Source: Karalla daura (Eukaryota; Chordata; Actinopteri; Chaetodontiformes; Leiognathidae). Taken from it: DNA of 64,000 nt. Every line of letters begins with the position of its first letter. The stretch's first letter is position 1. Shown one piece after another: positions 47,201 through 59,221 of this stretch. The position numbers and the translations under genes were made by a program. The notes below the pieces were generated by a model that made no database searches, had not been told where the DNA came from, and worked only from the letters and a program-made list of their open reading frames with translations. The stretch is taken from assembly GCA_029224185.1 (NCBI GenBank), contig CM055196.1, forward strand, positions 12,898,009-12,962,008. Reading direction: 5' to 3'.

Positions 47201-49932
47201 AGACACAGGGGATGGTGACGGTCTTCAGAACCTGGTCGAACTGGTGGTATGTGAAAGCTGTGAGGTCAAAAAATAAAAAAGGGAATTAAAAAAAAAAGAA
47301 AAGAAAAAATACATACTGCTTCTATTCACATCTGTATACCAACCTATTCTTGAGGAGATGGCATTCTTGGCTGTATCCAGTTTCAGGTCAAAGCACACAA
47401 TGGTTCCAAAGATCACAAGAGACCAGACCGCCAGCTCCAGCAGGTAACACATCCATGACCACAGCTTGGAGTCTGAACAACATGGCAGAGCACAGATGAT
47501 ACAAGTAAAACCTCAGCTGAGGATTCAAGCTGTGATGTGCTTTCATGCTGACTTCATTCACATCTTTGGCCAGTTTAAAACCGAACACTGTGACTTTCCC
47601 CTGTGTGGGGCGGTGGGTGTTGATGCATCACACATGCGAGCATGCAAGTTTTGTCCATCGTACCATCCGTGCAGATCTTGCCTCCCTTGCGTAGCCAGAA
47701 GTGCACATGCTGGTCGTCCAGGAGTGACAGGCAGAGGGTCAACGTCAGCAGGTTGAAGAAGTTGTAGTTGCCGCTCAATATAATGAGCACTTGTAGCAGC
47801 ACCTGCGCAAAACAAACACCCAAATTTAACCAACGTTTTCTGGCTGGTTATACATTTAGCAATTTGTCATGTATGTATGATGCGGATTCAAAGTTAAATT
47901 ACCCTGTAGCCAACTGCTACAACTCAACTGACATAAAAGGCACATTGCAGGAAGAACGCTTGTCCTGTTAAAATTTTTCTCACCTGCAAGTAAAAAGCTC
48001 CGATCCGGAGCCTTCGCAGCGGGCTGAAGAAGAGAAATGGAGCAGCGATCTCTATGACGAAGGTGGCCGCCACGCTCAGCTTCTGCCACCACACAGGCAA
48101 GTGGTGGGCAAACCAGGCCAGTGGGGTGGGGATACACTGGGTCTCATAGTGATAGGTCAGAGCTGCTCAACGCATAGATTGCAATACAGCTTCATTTATA
48201 GAGCACAAAAAAATGTGCTGTATATAAAATGCACCATCTAAAATGATCTGATGTTAAAAAATGGAAGGGACAAGGAAACAGACCTGTAAGGCCCCACCAC
48301 GTTGGACAGCGGGATGTGAGTTTGACCACACCAGACGCAAACATGAGTCTGAAGAGCAACCAGCGGATGAGCCAGAAGGTCAAGCGATCGTGCTCCCTGA
48401 CCCCACGTGACCCCCTGATTAATGTCAGAGGGGCGACTAGGATGCAGAGGAAGCCCGTCTCCAGAAGCAAGTTGTCCCTGGGCAACAAAGAGCGGAGAGT
48501 GCAGGAGGAAACAATGACTTATGTGGAGAGGACGACAAAAACACAGAGAAAAGAGGAGTAAGTGGTTTAATGGCGACAGTCCACAGAGTTGTTGCCAGGC
48601 AGCGGCGGAGGCAAACACGACCACGAGGTGACGCATAGCGGCCGCGGTGTGAGAAAAACCACCGCCTCGTGATCCTTTGCGCGGCTGTTATTTATAGTGA
48701 ATCACCAAAACCCAATTTGGAAAAAGAGTGCGACTCACCACTGGAAGTAGAGGAACACCTGCCCGACCTGCAACAAGAAGAGCCATTGAGACGACAGGGC
48801 CGGAGCGACCTGCGGACATGACAGCCACCGGGGCGCTCACCTGATACATGGACAGGTACAAGGCCCAGAGGCAGAGGAACACCACGCTGTCTCGCAGAGC
48901 CTCCACCAGCGTGGCGGCGAGGCTCAGCGCCGCCCCTGCGAGGCACAGCAACTCCATGGCGGTGTGCGTGTCCAGCCCCAGCCGAGGCCCCAGCCACAGC
49001 AGGGTGGGGGAGGACAGCAGCTGCTCCGGCAGGGACTTGCCCGTGTACCGCAGCTGCCAGCGCGCAGGCAGCAGCCCCTCGTTGCCATAGAGACCTAGCG
49101 ATGGGAAGAGGCTCGGATGAATGCCATGCAACAACTTAGCACGGGACGGGAGATGAGGTGAGCTTTAATGTCACTAGGCATAGATCCCATATATCCCAGA
49201 CCCATGGGCCATTTTAGAGGCTCCAGATGACCTAAAGTTGCATGTTTTAGGAAAATGCAAGGGATTGAATCATCCTTCCAAAACACATTTGGTGTGTCAA
49301 TGTATTGATGGGTCACTGAGGACAGAGAAGGCCACGACACATATTTCAGCCCTCCACTCATCCACTCTTATTTGTTACTGTCCCCATCCTCACTCTGCAG
49401 ACCATAAACACTTCTTTGCCTGGAGTCAGCTGAGTAGACTCAATGCACGCAGACTCAGGGAAAACACACTTTTGGGAATCAATGCACAAAGGGTGTCTCA
49501 TAGAAAACCACGTGCTGGAAAAATTGTGTTGGCTCTACACTTTTAAGGCGTGGGCCACGTCCTCTTGCTCTCTGCTTGGGAATCAAAGACCAAGCTCCTT
49601 GACACTGAGGATTTCATGGGGGAACCGCGCTGCAACGCATTAGTCATGTGTGCGTGTTTACAACAGGTTGCCACCGAGGCAGCTGCTTTCAGCTGGTCAA
49701 GTCACTCGAACCCCTTTCAGAAACTTCACAGGGCAGACAGAAGGCCAAATTTACCAGCTAACAAGCTAACACAGCCTACACACACGCGCGCGTGAACACA
49801 GACAAGAGAGAGACAGGGAGCAAAGTTGAGGGTCTCACCTGGTATCTGCACGTAGAGGGAAACAAACGCAGACAGATAGATGGCAGCCACGCACCAGAGG
49901 AACATGCGCCGTGGCAGGGTGACTTCACCCAT
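44292..49932 (-). CDS. lmf2: Lipase maturation factor 2
   Basis: Multi-pass ER membrane protein of the lipase-maturation-factor family. LMF1 is known to help fold dimeric lipases; the role of LMF2 is less clear. Fourteen exons in transcript order: 49932-49839, 49094-48841, 48767-48739, 48477-48284, 48162-47984, 47802-47664, 47472-47344, 47257-47152, 47006-46910, 46516-46334, 46217-46049, 45536-45425, 45317-45209 and 44684-44292 (TAA). They give 728 residues (human 707). Family motifs are plain: GLYGNEGLLPARWQL, LYFQWDNLLLETGFL, FRLMFASGVVKLTSRCPTWW, ALTYHYETQCIPTPL, QVLIILSGNYNFFNLLT, YGLFRRMTGVGGRPEVVIEG, LDWQMWFAALG, and RYRYWFTEP. Most of the N-terminal two thirds is membrane segments. A last hydrophobic helix (VIIWTLMVCSATICLL) is followed by a long Glu/Asp-rich cytosolic or luminal tail. 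Exon 3 is only 29 bp. Convergent with miox, as in human. Confidence 0.97.
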
Positions 49933-50150
49933 GTTTGAGTCGAGCCGTCAGCAGAAGAGGAAGAGTGCCGATATGCAGCTGCCTGCTCCAGGGGGCAGGA
50001 CAGGAAGCGCGAAGCGGGATTTAACGTAGACTGGGAACACGTAGCGGCGGAGAGCAGCCGGGATGCAGTTCGCCAAAACGGCCTGAAGGAGTCGCTTCAG
50101 ACTGAGAACTCCACGCAGCCTCAACGTCATGCGTCATGCTGCGTTTAAGT
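49933..50150 (-). promoter_or_regulatory. lmf2: lmf2 promoter region
   Basis: GC-rich DNA just upstream of the lmf2 ATG, without a TATA box. On the minus strand it has a direct repeat of the CREB/ATF half-site, TGACGCATGACGT, at 50124-50136. Confidence 0.4.
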
Positions 50151-50682
50151 GTCCTCGGGTAAAACCTCTTTTATATACAGTCTATGGGTAAAACCACTCA
50201 AGTGACCAATCCTTAAACACTCACAGGTGGAAAATGAATTGTAAAAAAAAAAACCGGGCAGATACACAACCCCCCCTCATGAACGGGCTCTTATGTGTAT
50301 GAAGGCCTATTTCCGCCACTTGGAAAAAATACAGCAAATGGAGCTTGCTGTCTCTCAAAAAATAATCACAAACTAAATGAGTATTATGAGATACGAAACG
50401 GAAATCATACGTTACTAAATCGAAATCATGGGATAATTAAATCAAAATTATGAGATAGGCTACTAAGTAAGAATTATGAGATTCAAAGTGAATAACATCA
50501 TTCAGACGTGGTTCTTCAGACGTGGATTTAGATATTGTGAGATTTTTGGAGGAACACCCCTCGGACACTAGAGGGAAAGCTGAAGTGAAACCGGCTTCGG
50601 TAGAGACAGAACAAAACTAAACTAAATAGCTGATACCTCTTCATTTGGAGTTAATAGTCCGGTCTCATAATTTTTAGTATAT

Positions 50683-51451
50683 CAGTGACGTGCGGTCAGG
50701 AGAGGCAGAGCCTCACCTGTCATCATGGAAAAAATAAAATATATAAAATAAATGGAATGGTTATATTTATCAAATGGTTTGAACTATGAAAAAATTTCCC
50801 ATTTAACTTGATCAATTTGACTGTTTTTTTTTTAAATCAAAAATCGCTTAATTTTCACATTACCGTTAATAAACTGGGAAGAGACCATGGATGTATAATA
50901 AGAACTGGATTGCAGCCTTTTCCCAGTGGCCAAACCTGGTATTGCAACTTTGCATCTTTTGCATCTTTGTATTGCATATTTTTAATTCATGGACTTTTCA
51001 TGTTTAAAAAAAAAAATTGTAATGACAGAACAGACTGAAAAGTCCTTGCAGACCCGGGTGTGTTTAACCGGTGGATCCACTCATTACTGTCGGTTCGGAC
51101 CCGGCGGATCCGGTTCAATGGAGACCTCAGATTCATGACTCACGAGTCATTTAAAGGAGCTCGTGATTAACCCGGATGTGTCCTGAACCGCCCAGCACTA
51201 CTGCGGAATAAGTAATAGTGACGAGTGATTTCAAATGCAGCCATCCGTTATTTACTCCAATCATCGATTTAAAGTAAAGATAAGACAGTGATACGGTTTG
51301 TATGCATGAATAATGCTGATATGAGATTTTAAACAATCCACTAAATGCTGTCAAATGGCAAATAAAATACTCTATGGAGATTATATGTTGTATAATCTCA
51401 TAGTGATGACGTCAGTGCCTCACCAGCCCTGAACCTCACCGCACGTCACTG
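50683..51451. mobile_element. Non-autonomous hAT-like DNA transposon
   Basis: A 769-bp element bounded by terminal inverted repeats. The left end is CAGTGACGTGCGGTCAGG; the right end is the reverse complement of CAGTGACGTGCGGTGAGG (first 14 bp identical, 17 of 18 overall). The flanks are TAGTATAT (50675-50682) and TAGTATCT (51452-51459), an 8-bp target duplication with one mismatch. CAGTG ends plus 8-bp duplications are hallmarks of the hAT superfamily. There is no transposase frame inside, so it must have been moved in trans. Between it and lmf2 (50.15-50.68 kb) there is nothing I can identify. Confidence 0.8.
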
Positions 51452-52089
51452 TAGTATCTCATGATTTGACTGTACTTTTTAAATGACATAAGAAGTAATC
51501 TGTTCTAATACTCCTAGGCATTGATAGGTCTAAAATTGGTCAAAAGGGAAAACTCTTTAAAAAAAAAAACAGTTACATTATAAATCACTAGAAAGTTATT
51601 CTCCAAATAGCATACAAAAGATTGTTACAAGTTTTAGAGAATATACATTCAAACTTTAAAATGAATCATTTCAGTTTGGCCATTTCAGTGTTCAGTTCCT
51701 TGTTAAAAGCAGTTGGAAAAAAACCCAATGCAAATATAGCTTCCTGTGGGAGCAGTGGAGAGCCTTCCCCATCCGTTTCACTGTGAATTACATACAGTAT
51801 AGTTATTTGCATCTCTCTGCCTTATCAAAGTTATTCATCAAGTGCAAGTCAACCACACCTTTGCCTAAATAAAATAAGTGTACTGAGAATACTACAACGA
51901 AGAGAAAATGAAAATGAAAAATAAAAACGAAGAGACTTCTGATAATCAATAAGTTGACTCATGAAAACCTTATATCATTCTTTTATTGTTTTATTTTTCA
52001 CTGCCCCAGAAAACAAAACAAACATAAGGTTGTGGCTGTCTGTGAAGTATTGCACACCTGGGCACATTCAATGATGCGTATGCCTTATC

Positions 52090-52690
52090 TCTGTTAATCA
52101 GGGCAGTCAGGTTATGTGAACAGGCGCCAGGACCAGTTCCGTCTACCTCTGACAAAATGTTTGGACATGGTGGGAAAAACTGTTTGCTGTAGCAGTCACA
52201 GAGCACCATTACACTAACAGGCTTATTATACTAACTGTCACCATGAAATACAAAATAATCAGAGGCAACAATTTAGATCTCACATCCCACAGTTGGTATG
52301 GTGGGGATAAGTAAACAGAAAAATCAACAACAATGCTTCATCCTTCCTGATGAAGATCTGAAATAAAGTCAACAATGCCAGTATTGTACATGAGGAACAG
52401 TCTGCAGAGAAGGTGACGGTCAAGCAGAGGGTATGGCTTTCAGGGAAGTGTATGACTGACAGCGACTTTATATCTTGTGAATCTACATGCTTTGCATGCA
52501 TGAATGTTTTTTCTATTTTATGGACTTACGTCAACAAGTGTCAGAACCAGTTCTGACACTTGGGCAAGGTGGCACAAACTGTACTTTGCTGTGGCAGTAA
52601 CAAGGCATCATTACATTAGCAGGTTTATCATATCAATGGATATCATGGAAAATATTAGAATCAGAAGTAGATTTAATGTTGAGCCTTGTC
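52090..52690 (+). repeat. Diverged tandem-type duplication
   Basis: Two related segments of about 120-150 bp, near 52110-52280 and 52535-52680, share the order 'caggaccagttc..tgtttgctgtagcagtcac..gcaccattacactaacaggcttat..atcatggaaaat'. A shorter third echo (gcaggaccagttccagtaacacaggcag) is at 53680-53710. No coding frame. Origin unknown. Confidence 0.5.
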
Positions 52691-53074
52691 ACCACTCTGC
52701 CCCATATATAAAAAAGAAGACAGAGCTTTTTTTGCATTTATTGTGGTACTAGGAGTTACTGGGAGATTTAAATCCTTGCTTTAAATCCTTGTTCACATTT
52801 ACTCAGTGATGTACATTTACTTATTGAGCCTTTTAATAAAATATTTTGCAAAAAAAATGCATTTATACTTCATGGAAACATAAATAATCTCCCACTCTGA
52901 AGATGGTTACAGATCGCCTTGCAAATGTCTTAAATTTGTTGGTCAAGTACAGCCATGAGACACTGCAGGATGTAGATTTCTCAGTCTGACTATGATATCA
53001 ATCTCAGGTTTCCAAATGAAGAAACATTATCCTTCTTCCCCTCCGGTGGTCTGCAACAGGCTTTACGTATTAGG

Positions 53075-53329
53075 GTGTACATAATAACCTCTACATTGAA
53101 GCAAATGTATAAAATCAACTTTTTTCCCTTGTTTGAGAAAGTGAGACATGATTTAGAGCGCTCAAATTCTCTGCCGATTAGCTTTAACTCCTATAGTAAT
53201 ACTGATTTCCAACCAGGACTACTTGATGCTGGCTTTAGACAGTGGGGTAACTGTGGTATTAGCATGTTAAAAAGTGTTTTTACTGATAAGGCATTAATAT
53301 CATTTGACCAGATGATGAATATAAAATAA
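53075..53329 (+). mobile_element. L1-type LINE reverse-transcriptase remnant with internal deletion
   Basis: An open frame whose first part (FFPLFEKVRHDLERSNSLPISF) resembles the region after the RT domain of L1/Tx1-clade elements. Its second part (FQPGLLDAGFRQWGNCGI) resembles a segment normally well over a hundred residues further on. The two are joined directly, so an internal piece has been lost. Truncated at both ends and non-functional. Confidence 0.55.
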
Positions 53330-53740
53330 ATAAATAAAAATAATATAGTAATATAGTACACAGCTCAACTTTTAATGATAACCCTGAGGTATATCCAGCA
53401 AATGTTGGGATGGTGTCTACATTTTCTACTTCTACTTTATGCAGTTGTACGGCTGTTTCATCTTGGCTATACAGGAATATTTTATTGTTGTCTGCTAGAG
53501 GTGTAAGGTTAACAAAAAGACAGCTCTGTATTGTTCCGGATGTTTTGTTTTATATGATGAGTGGTAAATGTTTGCTTTAGTTATACAGTTTGTCTGTGTC
53601 TACTGGCATAGCCAGCAAAGAGTAGATGATATACTGCATCATGTGCATTTATCTATGTTGTTATCAGGGTAGGTTTACAGGCTGCAGGACCAGTTCCAGT
53701 AACACAGGCAGTACTTGCCAGGCATGTTTTCTTCTTTCAT

Positions 53741-53850
53741 CCATTCATTCATTCTCTCACTTACAGCTACAGACAAATGACACTCCCCCGTTCAACTTAA
53801 TATAGCTTTGGGACTGTAGGAGGAAACTGCAGATCTTATGCTGCTAGACA
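53741..53850 (+). repeat. Decayed fish dispersed repeat fragment
   Basis: tccattcattcattctctcac..tttgggactgtaggaggaaactgcag matches the end parts of the repeat seen at 17270-17545. Confidence 0.4.
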
Positions 53851-54269
53851 AGTCAGTCAGCCTTCAGTTTAAGAAGTCAGGTTTTCCTTTCTCCCTAGTT
53901 TACGTGATCTCTGTCTTAAGATGCATGTTTCTGGAGGAGATGAGCAGAGAGCTAGTATTATAATGATGGCCAAGGGAGCTGCTTCCTTAAATCTGACTAT
54001 AGTCAAACATTGTGTGTAGCAAGTTCTCATCTTTTGTACATAGTTGGCCAATAGAAAGTCAAAAGCTATTAATTAATGGTCAGACAAAACTGGAGGTAAG
54101 CCATGGTCAGACATGGTTGGCAACCCTGCCCCGGCCAGAGCATCGTAGAACGTAGTACATCAGTGTCGTTGCCTGAGAAAAAGTCACAATATGTCATTCT
54201 TACAATTCATGAGATTAATTTATAAACAAGTACAGCTGTAAAAGAGAGCAGATACACAACCCCCCTTAA

Positions 54270-54309
54270 ACACGCACACGCACACGCGCACACACACACA
54301 CACATACAC

Positions 54310-54381
<72 letters not shown>
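54270..54381. repeat. (AC)n microsatellite
   Basis: About 110 bp of CA repeat with GC and AT interruptions, 145 bp upstream of the putative b4galnt3-like start codon. Confidence 0.95.
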
Positions 54382-54385
<4 letters not shown>

Positions 54386-54525
54386 CCACTACTGGGTTGC
54401 ATGCTTTTACTTTGAAGGCCATCAATAACGCACAGTACAGTATCACCTGGTTGAAGGATGGGACCTACTGCACCTGTAGTGGCATGCGCAGTCGATCCTG
54501 CTCTGCATAAGTGGTGGCATCGAAG

Positions 54526-57500
54526 ATGATACAGAGATACCAGCGCTACAAATGTTTTGCTTTCGGAACTTTTTTGGTGGGCGCTTTCGTTGTTATCTAC
54601 CTGCGGATTGCTTCACAAATACAGGGCCGCGGAGGAATTTACTTTTCCAGTCGGGATGCTGTACAGACAGGTTTGTCTATTAAACTCCTTTTTACCCACC
54701 TGCTCGAATATGTTAAAGAAACTGTGAAGAAAAAAAGTAATTGAAATACTTGCAAAGACGTTTTGCGCAGGTATGATCCACTGAGGCAGAGCAATCTAGA
54801 TAAGATGGCACGAAGAGTTTTGTCGAACTTTTGAGCGGCCATATGAGAAGTAGACTACACCTAATATACACAGTAAGGTGGAGCACCTGTCATACCTTGC
54901 CTCCTTGCAGGTGTGTTTGAGTAGACACAGACACACCGAGTCATTTCAATTACTTCTTCTACTACTTCTTCTAACCTTATTAAAGAGGATGCTGATTTTG
55001 CAGCAGTAAAATGGATAGTCACTATCAACTTTATATGTATATATATATATATATATATATGTATATGTGTTTATATGTATATATACGTATACATATATAT
55101 ATATATGTATATGTGTTTATATGTATATATACGTATATATATATATACCTCCTGAGGACCAAGGAAAAAAGTGTCTGTAAATGTATGTTATTTATTTATG
55201 TTATGTTATGTCTTTCCTATTTATTTGGGCCTTAAAAAACACCTTATAATTTTAATTTTTTAAAATATATTTTTGGTTTTAATATCACAGCATGTACACT
55301 GTACAGGACAACAGGACTATTTCCATGTGAAAATAGAACACAATTTGAAAATGAGAAAATGAGAACAAAATACAAACATAATATGGTACTAGATTGGACT
55401 TTTAGGTTCATCTTGATTGGCAGGAAGCCCAGGTAGCACAGGTGTGAATCTGTTTTCTCCTCTTTCAACAATGTGGTTGTTGGTATGCCGGCCATCTTGA
55501 TGGAGAAAAAAAGTAAAGTTCCCAGAATGCAAACCTGTCACATGACACATCACTGGAAGGCCCAGGTCCAAGGTCCTCTACAGAATACTATAGGACTTGA
55601 TAGAGTAACACCAAAAACTTAAGGAAGACACGCAAGAACAAAATGTCCATTATAAAGGACATAGATGAATGGGTTGGGTCTCAGGAGGATATATATATAT
55701 ATATATATATATGTAGCTCACCATTTAACTTAACTGCTGTTAACATGATACAGGAACCTTTTACACATTCAAATATGGATTTGGGATAAGTTTAACATGA
55801 AGCCATAACTTGACAGCTTTCAAGGTGAAATCAATATCATTTTTTTTTATGAATCTGTTTATTGTTTTTTTTAGATGTACAAAGTAAACATTACAATGTC
55901 ATTGGTCAATGGAACAGTAGTACAAAAAAAGTAGCAAGTCGTAGACACATTAATTAATTCAGATCCAAGAACCAAAATAGTAAAAAAAATAATAAAAAAT
56001 AAAAATTTAATAAAAATTAAATTAAATAAAATAAGAAAAGACAATAAATAAAAGGAATAATAATATAATAATAATATAATATATATATAATAATAATGAG
56101 AAGGAGTGGAAGAAGAACAAGAAGATGAAGAGGGGTGGCAATCAATCAAAAGGGAGAGACTGGAGAGAATGGAAGAATGTTATAAAGGGAAGTCACTTGT
56201 AAAATTTATCAGTTCCCTCTCACCGTAAATTTTCAGTTTTTTGTTTTTGTTTTTTCAGTTTTTCTAGTTTTTCTAGTTTTAGGAAAGACATTGTGTTGTT
56301 AAGCCACTGAGTACTGGAGGGACTTTTAGTTGACTTCCAGTTAGAAAGAATATGGCGTCTTGCCAGTAATGACGTGAAAGCTAAAATATCTAGTTGTATG
56401 GAGGTAAACCGATTGTGGTCTTCTGGGAGCCCAAATATGGCAACATGGGGAGAGATTTTTACAGTCATTGAGAATATTTTTGACATGGTGTCGAAGTAAT
56501 TCTGCCAGAAACGAGAGAGAAATGAACAAGAGTAGAACATGTGAGTTAGATTACAAAATGAAGCATGGCATTTATCACAAGTATCAGGGATGTTGGGATA
56601 GATTTGTGACAATCAAGTTTTTGAATACTGAACTCGAAACAATACCTTGAAGCGTATGAGTTGGAGACGAGCACAGGTTGAGCTGGTGTAAATTGTTTTA
56701 AGAGCAGTGTCCCACCAGTCATCATTCAAATGCAAACCCAGTTCCTGCTCCCAAGCAGCCTTGACTTTAGTAAGTGGAGAGGAATCAAAGGACTGGATTA
56801 CATTATAAACTTTAGAGATGAGTGAGTTCTGAAGTGAGTCATGACCTAAAAGTTCCTCCCATTTTAGACTTTGAAATCAATATCTTTAAAACTCCCGGCT
56901 AACCGTAGCCCGAACCCTATAACACTAGCCTCTAATGTAGCCCGAACCCTATAACACTAGCCTCTAATGGGGGCGCTGCATTATCAGTCACAGAACCTTC
57001 TGGCTCACGTTTCTTCAACTTCAACTTTATTTGTTTTAAGTGTCATATCATAACAGCTGTTATCTCAGAGCACTTTACAAGGAGAGCAACAACGTGTACA
57101 TAGTGAAAAAACCCCTGTCCGTAGACCCTTGCAAAGGCTGAGGAACAACTCCCAAGAAAAACCCTGACAGGGAAAAAAGGGACAGGCAGGCACAAGCAAA
57201 ACAGTACTGATGGCTAACAGTTCAGGATATAAATAAATCAATGAATTGAATCGGTCCATAGTAGCAGGCAGGAGGAACCGCAGTGAGATGAGCCGGGTAG
57301 AGGTGGTCCTGGATCGTTGATGGAGCCCGGGAGGGAAAAATAAAAATAATTAAAAATAAAATGAAAAATAGAAATAAGAATTAAAAGAAAATTTGAAATT
57401 AAGAATTAAAAAATATAAATAAATAAAATTTGAAAGATGAAAAGGAGAGGAAGGAGTGGTGGAGGAGGAGAGGGAGGAAGAGTAGGAGACGGAAAACAGA

Positions 57501-59188
57501 CGGGGAGAGGCCAAGAGGAGAGAGAGAAGCTTGAGGGAACGTGAACCTGATTCACACCCACAGAGAAGGCAGAGAAGATAGAGCTCAATGTGCCGGGGAC
57601 CCCCAGCAGACTCAACCAATAGCAGCTTATCTTGGATTTATCTGTAGGCTCTGTCAAAGAGGAGGGTTTTTAACCTACTCTTAAAGGTAGAGAGGTGTCT
57701 GCCTCCCGGTCTGAAACTGGTAGATGGTTCCATAACAGAGGGCCTTGGTAGCTGAAGGATCTGGCTCCCCATCTAGACTTAGAGATTCGTGGAACCACCA
57801 GTAGGCCTGTATTCAGAGAACGAAGTGTCCTAGTGGGGCAATAGGGTTTTATCAGGTCTGAGATATAAGTGGGTGCCAGACCATGAAGACCTTTATAGAC
57901 AAGGAGAAGGATTTTGAACTGGATCCTGAAAGGTACAGGAAGCCAGAGGCCAGAACTGGAGAGATGTGATCTCTCTTTCTAGTTTTAGTCAGGACACGAG
58001 CTGCCACATTCTGAATGAGTTGCAGAGTTCTCAGCGACCTATTGGAGCATCCAGCCAGTAGAGAGTTGCAGTAGTCCAGCCTGGAAGTAACAAAGGCATG
58101 GACCAGCTGTTCTGCTGCATGGGGAGGGAGTAGGTGTCTAATTTTTGCAATATTGCGGAGGTGGAAGTAGGCAGTCTGTGAGATAAATTTTATGTGGGAG
58201 CTAAAAGACAGGTCTTGATCAAAACTAACACCTAGGTTCTTTACAGTGGTGGCAGAAGGAGTCACAAAACTACTTTGTAATGCTATGGCATCAGATATAG
58301 AGTCACGCAGGTGTTTTGGACCTATGAGCAGTAACTTTTTCAGAGTTCAGAAGGAGGAAATTACTAGTTCACTCTCTCGTGAGATTTCATGTGATTAGCA
58401 GGCATCAAGGAGCCACTATCAGTATGCAGTAGACTCACAGTTTTTCTGGGGGAGTTGTGATGTTTGCAGTTTGTTTTTCTATCACAACATGATTCTTCCA
58501 ACCTGGCTGATGGAGGTGCTAAAATTCCATGTACACACCATAGTCTGTCCATGGGATAATAATTTGCATGTGAACCCAGTGAAAAACAAGCATATGCTAA
58601 TATAGTCCCACTCTTTTACAAAACAAAAACAGACCTCTGGAAAACAAAGCAATGTTGTAACTGAAACAGCCACAGTATTAACATGGCTCCCTGTCCCATT
58701 ACAATATACTAGTGATGAAACACTGAAGTTCTATTAGTCATAAATGGAACCATAGTTAATTATCTTAAATAAAAAAAAAGTTATTGTAGGTTCAAGATAA
58801 TCATCGTAAATGAGAGCACATAGCATTTCAAGCATCTGAAGTCCTCAGAAATGCAACTGAATTTATCGAAAATTATCTGGTGCACACAAGTTCTTTTTAG
58901 AAACAAAAGCAAACATCTGACCAAGTAAGGGGCTCTGTACTGCTCTGATTGTTTTCAGAAGAGAGCCATAATCCTGACAATAGCGAAGAAGTGAATGGAC
59001 AAGCCATACTCCATGAGATGGTAAGAAGTGCTGATTGAAAAAATTATTGTGATGGAACAAGTGAGTGTTTCGATATGGGCGTGGAGGAAAACCTTCTGAA
59101 CTTAGTATTAGTATTTATTAGTATTTACTTTTTTGTGTGTCCAGGAACAATGGAGGATCAACAACACACCACAACTCTGGAGCCACAC

Positions 59189-59221
<33 letters not shown>

